A stretch of DNA of 64,000 nucleotides, taken from assembly GCA_039182965.1 (NCBI GenBank), contig JBCDBW010000005.1:1-64000 (forward strand), given 5' to 3'. How positions within the stretch are numbered: position 1 is the stretch's first letter; every line of letters begins with the position of its first letter. Positions 44,692-53,089 of the stretch are shown piece by piece. The DNA comes from JBCDBW01 sp039182965. GTDB lineage: Bacteria; Verrucomicrobiota; Verrucomicrobiia; Verrucomicrobiales; DEV007. The notes under the pieces were generated by a model, which saw nothing but the letters and a program-made list of their open reading frames with translations, did no database searches and was not told where the DNA came from. A program made the position numbers and the translations under genes.

Positions 44692-45081
44692 ATGGAAGAG
44701 CAGGAAAAGAAGAAAATCATGTTGGTCGATGACGAGGTGGGTTTTACCACCTTGTTGAGGATGAATTTGGAAAAGACGGGGAGATTTGAGGTGAGTATTG
44801 AGAATGAGGCGGCGTCTGCCATTGCGTCGATTCGGACGGCGAAGCCCGATTTAGTGTTGTTGGATATTGTGATGCCGGGAAAGGATGGAGGGGACATCTT
44901 GGCTGAGATGCAGGATGATGCGACCTTATCTCGAATTCCGGTCGTGATGTTAACGGCTTTAGTTGCTCGGGAAGAAATGAGCGCTGACGCGGTGGCGCAG
45001 AGCGAGGCGATGACGGTATTACCGAAGCCGGTAGAGTTGGAGAAACTGATGGCGGTGATTGAATCGCACCTTGGCGAATAG
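44692..45081 (+). CDS. CheY-like single-domain response regulator
   Basis: This 129-residue receiver domain has no output domain: acidic pocket VDDE (13-15), phospho-Asp58 in LVLLDIVMPGKDGG, and the conserved Thr in VMLTAL and Lys in VLPKPVELEKL. It is preceded by a good ribosome-binding site (GGAAAGGA, 44673-44680) and lies directly after the PAS kinase, which should be its phosphodonor. Lacking an output domain, it must act by protein contact. It converges on the RND gene with a 17-bp gap. Confidence 0.9.
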   Translation: MEEQEKKKIMLVDDEVGFTTLLRMNLEKTGRFEVSIENEAASAIASIRTAKPDLVLLDIVMPGKDGGDILAEMQDDATLSRIPVVMLTALVAREEMSADAVAQSEAMTVLPKPVELEKLMAVIESHLGE

Positions 45082-45098
45082 AGGCTTCGCGTCGGCAT

Positions 45099-48000
45099 TC
45101 AGCTTTTTGCTGGCACCGGCGGGGAAGGCGCAGCATCGGAACGGTCCGCGCCGGTCAGGGCGCGACGAATATCTTCGAAAGTGAGGTAGGTAACGGGAAC
45201 GAGAATGAGCGTGATCACGGTGGCAAAGAGGATGCCATAGCCGAGGGAAACGGCCATGGGGATGAGGAACTGGGATTGGGTGGACTGCATGGTGATGAGC
45301 GGGAAGAGTCCTGCGAATGTGGTAAGAGACGTGAGGATAATGGGGCGGAACCGAGCCGCGCCGGCTTTGGACACGGCGTCGATCAAGGGAGTGCCTTCCC
45401 GTATGCGCCGGTTGATGTAGTCGACGAGGACGAGGGAATCGTTTACGACGACCCCGGAGAGCGCGAGCATGCCGAAGTAAGAGAGGAAGCTCAGGGGAAG
45501 GCCGTGGATGATATGTCCAATGACGGCGCCGATGAGGCCGAAGGGAATGACGAGCATGACAATGAGTGGTTGGCCGTAGGAGCGGAAAGGGATGGCGAGC
45601 ATTGAGTAGATACCGAAGATAATGATGCCCCAGCCGAGCCACATGGCGGAAGCGGATTCCCGTTGTTCACGGGCTTCGCCTTCGTAGGTGTAGCTCATCC
45701 CCGGGTATTTTTGGATAAGGTCGTCCAGGTAGACGGCGATGCTATCGCGGATAAAGTCGATGTTGGCATTGGTTTTGTCGGCATCGGCGGTGATGTTGAG
45801 AGCCCGTTTGCGGTCTATTCGTGTGATGCGCGGGAAGCTTTTTCCGAGCGTGGCTTGGGCGACGGATGCGAAAGGCACCTCTTCTCCATCGGGCGCGCGG
45901 ATGCGCATGGATTCGAGAGCGGCGAGAGACTCTCGATCTTCCTTTGGAAAGCGCAGCATGACACGAATATCGTGCCGGCCGCGTTGGACGCGTTGCACTT
46001 CTTCTCCGTAGAACGCCTGGCGGACTTGCTCGGCGAGGTCGGACATGGTGAGTCCGAACTGTTCGGCTTCGGGTTTGATGGAAAGTTGGATCTCGTCGTG
46101 GGTGTTATCGAGATTATCTGAAATATCAAAAAGATCGGGATAAGTGGCGAGGTGTTCTTTGACCTTGGCGGAGGCGTCTACGAGATCGTCGATGTTATTG
46201 CTGGTGAGCTGGACATCGATGGGGTCGCCGCCCCGGCCTATTTCTGCCCGAAAGTAGAGTTCTTGAGCCCCGACGATCGGTCCGATTCGTCGCCGCCACT
46301 CCTGGACGATCTCGGGCGTCTCCATTTTGATTTTCCGATTTTCGGGTTCGACGATATAGAAGGTGACTTCACCCAGGTGGGGTTCCCCTTGGGTGCCGCG
46401 CTGGCGATTTGAGGAGACTCCCTGGCCGCCGACGGATGATATATGGTCTTCAATGATCGATATGCCATCGGGACCCACGTATTCGTTTTTCATCTCCTCA
46501 ACGACAGTGAGCATACGATCGATGTGCCCCTTTGTGACTTCGAAGGGGGTACCTTCCTGCATGGTGAGGCGTGCACTGGCGCGTTCGCTATTCACCTTCG
46601 GGAAGCGCACGGTTTGGATGTATCCACCATTAATGATGCCGAAGAGGATGGCCAAGGCACTGATAAAGATTGCGAGGACGAGGTATCGATGTTTGAGGCA
46701 GCGCCCGAGAAATGGCTGATAGACGACGTTTATGAACTTGACGAGACCATCTGCGAATTTCCGTTGGAGTTCGGAAAAGCGATTTTTTTTATCTCGTTCG
46801 AAGTGACAGTGGGTGAGGTGGGAGGGGAGGATAAGTTTTGATTCGACGAGTGAGAAGAGGAGGACAGGAATGACAACAAGGGCGATGTGGCTTGCGTAAT
46901 TCATACTGAATCCAACGCCGAGGAGAAGGGGTACGAAAGCAAGGACGGTCGTTAGGATTCCGAAGGTAACGGGAACAGCGACCTCTTTGGTGCCATCGAT
47001 GGAAGCGGCAACGGAGGGTTTTCCTTTTCGTTGATGGGCATAGATATTTTCGCCGGTCACGATGGCATCATCGACGACGACGCCGAGGACGAGGATAAAG
47101 CCGAAGAGTGAGGCGATATTGATAGTGACACCTACATAGGGCATGACGGCGAAGCAGCCGAGGAAGCAGACCGGAATGCCGATAACGACCCAGAACGCGA
47201 GGCTGGGTCTGAGGAAGAGGGCGAGGACCCCGAAAACGAGGAGCATTGATTTCCAGCCGGAGCTGATGAGGGTATCAAGGCGATCGCGAACGATGCGGGA
47301 GAGGTCGCCCCAATAGTCGATCCCGACGCCTGGGGGGAGGCGTTCGCGTGCTTTTTCCATGTAGTCTTTGACCTGTTCCGCGATTTTGATGGCGCTTTGG
47401 TTTCCTTGGCGGGTGACAGTGATGAGGACACAGCGTTCACCGTTGAAGCGTGCGACGAAGGGGTTTTCGTGGAAATCGTCACTGATATCCGCGACTTCCC
47501 CGAGGGTGATGCGGGTGCCATCATCGCGTGTGACGATGGTGATATTGGCGAATTCATCACCGGTATAGGCGCGGCCCTTTGTACGAAGAACGACATCTCC
47601 TGAGGGGGTTCTGAGGGAGCCTGCGGGGACATCAACTGACGAACTCCGGAGTGCGCGCGAGATGCTGTCAAAGCTGAGGTTGTGTTGTTGGAGGGCGTGT
47701 TCATCGATTTCGATACCGATCTCGTATGGTCGCACGCCTTGGAGGTCGGCATCGGAGATGTCGGGCAGGGCGGCGATCTCATCGCGAACCTGTTCCCCGA
47801 GTTCCCTTAGATCGCGTTCACTCAAATCGCCGTGCAAGACGACGGAGATGACGCTTCGAAATTGGTCTGAGAGGTAGACGACGGCGCGTTCCGCGTCCTC
47901 GGGAAAGGTGTTGATGGCGTCGACGCGACTCTTGATATCGTCGAGTACGTCCCGGCGGTCGTAGTCTTCGTGGACCTCCGCGGATACGCTTCCTGAGCCT

Positions 48001-48257
48001 TCGCGAGCGGTAGAAACGATGCGTTCGATGCCTTGGACATCGACGATGGCTTCCTCAATTTTGACGACGATGGATTCCTCGACTTCTTCCGGTGTCGCCC
48101 CCCGGTAGGTGACGCGGACATGAACGTTATCGCTCTCGAATTCCGGGAAAACCTCAACGGGGATTTTGCCCATGGCGAGGGTATAGATGCCAGCTATGGC
48201 GATGGCGGCGAGGAGGAGGTTGGCGGCGACGCCGTTTCTGGCGAAGAAGGAGATCAC
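45099..48257 (-). CDS. RND-family multidrug efflux pump, inner-membrane subunit
   Basis: This 1052-residue pump of the AcrB/HAE1 type uses the proton gradient to expel compounds. It has twelve membrane helices and two large periplasmic loops. The proton-relay aspartates sit in LVLGVVVDDAIVTGENIY, the RND motif in helix 4. Other signatures are SVVLHGDLSERDLRELGEQV and LSGVVVNDSLVLVDYINRR in the second half. Translation starts at GTG 48257. It is the last gene of a leftward three-gene efflux operon (outer-membrane protein, membrane fusion protein, pump). The substrate is unknown. Confidence 0.95.
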   Translation of the reverse strand: MISFFARNGVAANLLLAAIAIAGIYTLAMGKIPVEVFPEFESDNVHVRVTYRGATPEEVEESIVVKIEEAIVDVQGIERIVSTAREGSGSVSAEVHEDYDRRDVLDDIKSRVDAINTFPEDAERAVVYLSDQFRSVISVVLHGDLSERDLRELGEQVRDEIAALPDISDADLQGVRPYEIGIEIDEHALQQHNLSFDSISRALRSSSVDVPAGSLRTPSGDVVLRTKGRAYTGDEFANITIVTRDDGTRITLGEVADISDDFHENPFVARFNGERCVLITVTRQGNQSAIKIAEQVKDYMEKARERLPPGVGIDYWGDLSRIVRDRLDTLISSGWKSMLLVFGVLALFLRPSLAFWVVIGIPVCFLGCFAVMPYVGVTINIASLFGFILVLGVVVDDAIVTGENIYAHQRKGKPSVAASIDGTKEVAVPVTFGILTTVLAFVPLLLGVGFSMNYASHIALVVIPVLLFSLVESKLILPSHLTHCHFERDKKNRFSELQRKFADGLVKFINVVYQPFLGRCLKHRYLVLAIFISALAILFGIINGGYIQTVRFPKVNSERASARLTMQEGTPFEVTKGHIDRMLTVVEEMKNEYVGPDGISIIEDHISSVGGQGVSSNRQRGTQGEPHLGEVTFYIVEPENRKIKMETPEIVQEWRRRIGPIVGAQELYFRAEIGRGGDPIDVQLTSNNIDDLVDASAKVKEHLATYPDLFDISDNLDNTHDEIQLSIKPEAEQFGLTMSDLAEQVRQAFYGEEVQRVQRGRHDIRVMLRFPKEDRESLAALESMRIRAPDGEEVPFASVAQATLGKSFPRITRIDRKRALNITADADKTNANIDFIRDSIAVYLDDLIQKYPGMSYTYEGEAREQRESASAMWLGWGIIIFGIYSMLAIPFRSYGQPLIVMLVIPFGLIGAVIGHIIHGLPLSFLSYFGMLALSGVVVNDSLVLVDYINRRIREGTPLIDAVSKAGAARFRPIILTSLTTFAGLFPLITMQSTQSQFLIPMAVSLGYGILFATVITLILVPVTYLTFEDIRRALTGADRSDAAPSPPVPAKS

Positions 48258-48293
48258 TGCATTGTTCGCGAACTAGTTGTTTACAATAATAAG

Positions 48294-49562
48294 TTAGGAA
48301 TCCGGGGATTTCTTCTTCTTTTTTCCCGAACTGGAGCCTGGGCCGTTGGGACTTGCAGGACCGGTATCGGGTTCGGACGGAGGAACGCCATCGATTGTGG
48401 GGACGACCGTCATGCCGTTGGCGGCAAATGAAATGGGGGTGACACATAAAAGCGCGCCGGTGACAAGACCGGTTTCGGGATCGGGTGCAGCGATGATGGA
48501 TTCGGGGTCACTCCAGAGGGCTTCGAAGGTGGTGCGTTGAATCTGGTTCTGTTCATTGACAAGGAGGATCTCGCTACCCGCGCGGACGGCGGTTCGGGGA
48601 AGGACGAAAACATTGTCGAGTGCGATGCCGTTGATTTTTGCTTCGACGAAGAGGCCGACTTTGAGTGGTGGTTTTCCCGAGTCGGAATGGGCGTAGGGAT
48701 CGTCGACGTGAGCCACGACGAAGAGTTGTCGGCTACGTTGATCGATTGCTCCGTCGACGCGGACGATCTCGCCCTCCCATTCATATGTTTGGCCTCCGTA
48801 TTCGCCGGTGAGGGTAACGGCGGGGCGTTCGGTGGTTGATTCATTCTGATCGCCACGGAATTGCTCAGGAAGATCGATGAATGCGAGCTGATCGTTTGTC
48901 AGAGGGAGGCGGATTTCGACGTAATCGACGGCGTAGATTCGGGCGAGGATCGTGCCGGGGCTGACGTATTGGCCGACGTCGACACTTTTCTCGAGGATGC
49001 GGCCAGCGTAGGGTGCACGGATGGTGGCGCGCTCGAGATCGCGATTCGCGCGGTCGAGTTGGGCTTGGGCGGCGGCGATGCGGGCGTTGGCATCGGCGAG
49101 TTGGGGTTGGCGGAGCACGAGTGAGTTTGGTTGGTCGGAGCGTCCAAGTTCCCTCCAGTTTTCGAGGGCCTGTTCGACGCGGGCTTTTTCCTCTTCGAGG
49201 GTGACGCCGGCCTGAGCGACTTCAGCGCGGGCCATGGTCACGGCGGCTTCGTAATTGGTGGGATCGAGTTTGAGGAGGACGTCTCCCTCTTCGAAGAACT
49301 CTCCGGTATTGAACTGGGGAGAGACCTCAATGATGGAGCCGGAGACCTCGGGAATAAGGGTGCTTTCCGTTCTTGGCCTCACGGTGCCGCGGGTTTCGAG
49401 AACGACTGGGTAAGACTGGGGTTTGAGGGTCACGGCTTCCACGCGGATGGGAAGCTTTGGCGGCGTGCGGCGCTGAGGTTCTTTTTTGAAAATGAAGAGA
49501 TAGGCAGCGATCGCGCCACCGATGGCGAGGACGAGCAGGGGGATGAGAGCGTTTCTTCGCAA
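48294..49562 (-). CDS. RND efflux membrane fusion protein (HlyD family)
   Basis: This 422-residue periplasmic adaptor has an N-terminal membrane anchor (5-24). The lipoyl halves are in VRPRTESTLIPEVSGSIIEVSPQFNTGEFFEEGDVLLKLD and APYAGRILEKSVDVGQYVSPG, flanking a coiled-coil hairpin, with a beta-barrel domain behind. The C-terminal tail is a lysine-rich GSSSGKKKKK stretch that may be disordered. Translation seems to begin at TTG 49562, the only in-frame start before the anchor. It lies between the outer-membrane factor and pump genes. Confidence 0.93.
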   Translation of the reverse strand: MRRNALIPLLVLAIGGAIAAYLFIFKKEPQRRTPPKLPIRVEAVTLKPQSYPVVLETRGTVRPRTESTLIPEVSGSIIEVSPQFNTGEFFEEGDVLLKLDPTNYEAAVTMARAEVAQAGVTLEEEKARVEQALENWRELGRSDQPNSLVLRQPQLADANARIAAAQAQLDRANRDLERATIRAPYAGRILEKSVDVGQYVSPGTILARIYAVDYVEIRLPLTNDQLAFIDLPEQFRGDQNESTTERPAVTLTGEYGGQTYEWEGEIVRVDGAIDQRSRQLFVVAHVDDPYAHSDSGKPPLKVGLFVEAKINGIALDNVFVLPRTAVRAGSEILLVNEQNQIQRTTFEALWSDPESIIAAPDPETGLVTGALLCVTPISFAANGMTVVPTIDGVPPSEPDTGPASPNGPGSSSGKKKKKSPDS

Positions 49563-49603
49563 CGGATTTGGAGTTAAGAATTAGGCTTGGGGAATCGAGG
49601 GAT

Positions 49604-51034
49604 TCAGCTTGAGAGGTCAAAGTCTCCGCCGAGGGCGAGATAGAGGTCGATGCGGTTTTGAAGGATTAAATTTCGGGATTGCAGGAGGGACTCTTGAGAG
49701 TTGAAGGAACGTCTTTGGGCCTCGAGGACGGTCACGATGTCGACCAAGCCACGCTCATATTCGTCGAGGGCAAGTGTTTCAGCTTTGACGGATTCGTCTG
49801 CGGCGACGCCGAGAGCGACGAGTTGTTCCCTGAGATATGCTTCGGCAGCGAGGGCGGACTCGACTTCTTGGAATGCGATGAGGACAGCATCGGCGTATTC
49901 GGCAATGTTTTCGTCGGCGCGAGCTTTTTGGAGGTCAATATTTGCAACGATGCGTCCACCTTGAAAAATCGGTTGGACGGCGGACGCGGCGATGTTCCAG
50001 ATGAGACGCTCGAGGGTGAGGAGGTCGGCGAGTTCATCGCTGGAGAGGCCACCGCCGGCGGTGAGTCGGATCACGGGAAGCAGTTCCTTCTTGGCGCCTT
50101 TGACGCGTTCGATTGCGGCTTCCGCGCGACCTTCAGCGGCGATGAGATCGGGGCGGCGGCGGAGCAGTTCGGAGGGGAGGCCGGGAGGGACGTTGCCTTT
50201 GATGGCAGGAAGTTCGAGGGCGGAATCGATATCGCCACTGGGGTATCGACCGAGGAGAGTCTCGAGGGATCTTTTTGCGGCATCGAGTTCCCGGAGGCGG
50301 ACATTCAGGGTGCTGACGGCGCCGGCGACGTTTGCTTTCGCGAGGCGGACGTCGAGGGCGTCGGCGACTCCGCGCTGGAACGAACTGTCGATGATATTGT
50401 ACGCGGATTCGAAATTATCGAGGGTGCTCCGGGCGAGACGGACTTGGGCTTCGGCTTCGAGGCAATTGAACCAGCTGCGAGCGGTATTGGCGGCGAGCGA
50501 AAGGCGAGCAGCGTAGTAGTCTGCCGCGGCTGCTACGGCGTCGTTGTAGGAGGCGGCAGTATTGTTTCGGATGCGGCCCCAAAGATCAGCTTCCCATCCG
50601 ATATTGAGGTTAATTCCGTAATCGTTGACGCGATCACTTGTGATCGCATCGGCGCCGCTGCCGACGAGGCGGCTGCTTTGGGTGAGCACGCGCTGAAAGC
50701 GTCGCGCGGCTGCGTCGGCGTCGATTTGCGGGAAGAGGGAAGCGGCGGTAGATCGGGCATTGGCATCGGCAGCGCGCATGCGTGCGGCGGCGGCTTGGAG
50801 ATCGCGATTGTGTTCGAGCGCTTCCGTCACCAGTCGATCGAGGGTTTTGTCGTCAAAATCGTTGATCCACGCGGCAGTGATGGCGGGATCCACCGTGCGA
50901 TCGGCTTCGAATTCGGCGGGAACGTCGATGCCAAGAGAGTCACGGGCCTGGCCCCATTTTGAGGGCTTGCAAGCGGGAGCGAAGCAAGCAATGGCGAGTG
51001 TGATGGCGGTGACTACTGGGAGCGGGGGGAGCAT
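49604..51034 (-). CDS. Outer-membrane efflux lipoprotein (NodT/OprM-type TolC)
   Basis: This 476-residue outer-membrane factor forms the exit duct of the RND system. It starts with a signal ending in a lipobox-like Cys22 (FAPAC), then two OEP domains with coiled coils. Repeated landmarks are AAWINDFDDKTLDRLVTEALEHNRDLQAAAARM and the duplicated half DVRLAKANVAGAVSTLNVRLRELD, with GLPSELLRRRPDL typical of NodT-type proteins. It is the first gene of the leftward efflux operon. ATG 51034 was chosen for its clean lipoprotein signal. Confidence 0.93.
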   Translation of the reverse strand: MLPPLPVVTAITLAIACFAPACKPSKWGQARDSLGIDVPAEFEADRTVDPAITAAWINDFDDKTLDRLVTEALEHNRDLQAAAARMRAADANARSTAASLFPQIDADAAARRFQRVLTQSSRLVGSGADAITSDRVNDYGINLNIGWEADLWGRIRNNTAASYNDAVAAAADYYAARLSLAANTARSWFNCLEAEAQVRLARSTLDNFESAYNIIDSSFQRGVADALDVRLAKANVAGAVSTLNVRLRELDAAKRSLETLLGRYPSGDIDSALELPAIKGNVPPGLPSELLRRRPDLIAAEGRAEAAIERVKGAKKELLPVIRLTAGGGLSSDELADLLTLERLIWNIAASAVQPIFQGGRIVANIDLQKARADENIAEYADAVLIAFQEVESALAAEAYLREQLVALGVAADESVKAETLALDEYERGLVDIVTVLEAQRRSFNSQESLLQSRNLILQNRIDLYLALGGDFDLSS

Positions 51035-51244
51035 TCTTGAGTTTTTGATATAAAGGAACGAGGGGACGACGTCAAAGTTGGAGATTGGGGGCGATTGATT
51101 TGCTTGAACGAGAGGAAGCAGAGCAGGCTGATTTTGTTGAGGAAGTCCACGGGGCTTCAAGGGGTAGGAGTAAGGATTTTCAAGCTCCTCATGTGACCCT
51201 CCTTTTTTTTGGGAAAGAGGAATATTTGAGGTGCACCCGCCGGG

Positions 51245-53089
51245 TTAAGGAGTGGCGGCGGTTTGGGTGAACTGTTCGTCCGAGAGGGTTTTCAGAAAGG
51301 CGACGATGGCCGCCTTATCTTCTTCGGATAGCGGAATTCCACCGCTTCCCGGATGTTTTGCGAGGTTTGGAGCGAGAGTAGGTGAATCCTTGATCCCGTC
51401 GGTGTAATGGTCGAGGACCTCTTCGAGAGTTTCGAAGCGGCCATCATGCATATAGGGGGCGGTGAGGGCGACATTTCGGAGCGTGGGAGTAGAGAACTTC
51501 CCCCGGTCGATCTCGACCCCGGTGACCTTCTCCAGACCGAAGTCTTCCGCGAGAGCGAGCCCGTTGTTGTGGAAGCCGTGGTCGGTAAAAAAAGCACCGC
51601 CGTGGCAATGGAAACAATCGGCGCCATAGAGCTGGCGACGGGGTTCGTATTCAGTGAAGAAGAGCTCGAAGCCGCGCGTCTCTTCTTCGGTCAACTTGCC
51701 CTCGCCGCGCATGGCACGATCAAACTTGGAGTCGAAGGAAGTGAGGGTGAGGAGGAATTGTTCGATCGCGATACCGAGACGCTCGGCGGTAATGTTCTCA
51801 TCGCCGAAGGCTTTGGCGAAGAGCACAGGGTAGCTTTTGGATTTGGCGATTTTTTTTGTAACGTTGTCGAGGGAATCGTGCATTTCGACGGGATCTTCGA
51901 TGGGGACGAGCGCTTGTTCGCGCAGGGAAGGGGAACGCCCGTCCCAGAAGAAGGATGATTTCCAAGCAAGATTGGCGAGAGGCATTGAGTTTCGGGTGCC
52001 TTCTTTTCCGTCGACTCCGACGCTGAACTGAAGGCCGTCGGTGAGCCCATGATTCGGTTGGTGGCAGCTAGAGCAAGAGACCGAACCATCTCGAGAGAGG
52101 AGCGGGTCATTAAAGAGTGCCTTACCAAGAGCCACTCGTTCCTCGGTGAGTGGGTAGTCGGTAGGAAGGGCCGGGATCGGAAAGCCTTTGGGGATGACGA
52201 ACGGGCGAGGGGTGCCCACGAATTGTTCTTTTGAGGACAGGGCGGGAGGACGGGGTTTGGTTTTTCGAGGGGCTGCGCGGTAGCGGGTTTGTCGCACCTG
52301 AAAGGCGCGCTCGATATTTTCCGAGAGCCGCTCTGCGTGGGGATCGCCCTGGCGACCGTGGGAGGAAGTTTGCGCGAGGATGTCGACGGGGTGTCTGCCG
52401 TTGAAGATTCGGTCTATGTGAAAATCGAGGATGACCGTGGCGTGATCAATCTTTGTGAGGTCGATTTCGAGTGGGAGACTCACGTTCATGAGGTTGTGAC
52501 CATTGCCGAGGTGATACGAAAAGCCGATCGCAGGGGGGCCGGAGGACCGGTGTAAGCGGCCTTCGGCGGCGAGGAAAATGTAGCCGCCCTGCCAGGACCA
52601 ATGGAGGTTGTTGGCCGGATTCAGAGGGTGGCCAGCGCCGTATTGATTGGGGTCGCTGGCATTGGTTTCTTCATCGAGCCCGACCTGGAACTGGAGGGCG
52701 GCGTACTTTTCTCGTGGGAGGCCGTCGACTGAGATCCTGGCTAAGCCATCGGTGGCATCGACGTAGGCTTGCCATTTGTCTCGGCGGAGCCATTGGGGGA
52801 CACCATCGGCATTGAGTTTGCCAAAGACGGGGTTGGAAATGAGATAGGCGAGGCGTGTGAGATCGATCTGTTGACCGTCAGGGAGAGGAAGGCTGGTTTG
52901 GGGTAGAGAGACGACTTGACCATTCCAAAGGTGACGAATCTCCAGAGTGAGAGAGGTGGGGGAAGAAGATAGGGCCGCACCTGGCGCAGAGGGAGCGACA
53001 AGTGCGGCCGCGAGGAGGAAGAAAGCAATGATTGGAAATCGCAATTTTTTGAATGGTGTTGTGTGAGGACGATTCGTCTTGCGATTCAA
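51245..53089 (-). CDS. MbnP-like domain fused to a di-haem MbnH/MauG/CcpA-like peroxidase domain
   Basis: This 614-residue protein has a hydrophobic export segment (about 15-35). Its N-terminal half (about 40-270) matches the MbnP family, a copper-binding partner of methanobactin loci, in phrases such as LTRLAYLISNP and HWSWQGGYIFLAAEGR (162-179). The C-terminal half (about 305-605) is a bacterial di-haem cytochrome c peroxidase-like domain with CSSCH (339-343), CFHCH (492-496), the FFWDGRSPSL inter-haem tryptophan region and APYMHDGRFETLEEV. In known pairs MbnH, a MauG homologue, oxidises a Trp of MbnP to kynurenine; here donor and acceptor are one chain. Start is TTG 53089, overlapping the sulfatase stop (TTGA). 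Confidence 0.85.
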   Translation of the reverse strand: MNRKTNRPHTTPFKKLRFPIIAFFLLAAALVAPSAPGAALSSSPTSLTLEIRHLWNGQVVSLPQTSLPLPDGQQIDLTRLAYLISNPVFGKLNADGVPQWLRRDKWQAYVDATDGLARISVDGLPREKYAALQFQVGLDEETNASDPNQYGAGHPLNPANNLHWSWQGGYIFLAAEGRLHRSSGPPAIGFSYHLGNGHNLMNVSLPLEIDLTKIDHATVILDFHIDRIFNGRHPVDILAQTSSHGRQGDPHAERLSENIERAFQVRQTRYRAAPRKTKPRPPALSSKEQFVGTPRPFVIPKGFPIPALPTDYPLTEERVALGKALFNDPLLSRDGSVSCSSCHQPNHGLTDGLQFSVGVDGKEGTRNSMPLANLAWKSSFFWDGRSPSLREQALVPIEDPVEMHDSLDNVTKKIAKSKSYPVLFAKAFGDENITAERLGIAIEQFLLTLTSFDSKFDRAMRGEGKLTEEETRGFELFFTEYEPRRQLYGADCFHCHGGAFFTDHGFHNNGLALAEDFGLEKVTGVEIDRGKFSTPTLRNVALTAPYMHDGRFETLEEVLDHYTDGIKDSPTLAPNLAKHPGSGGIPLSEEDKAAIVAFLKTLSDEQFTQTAATP

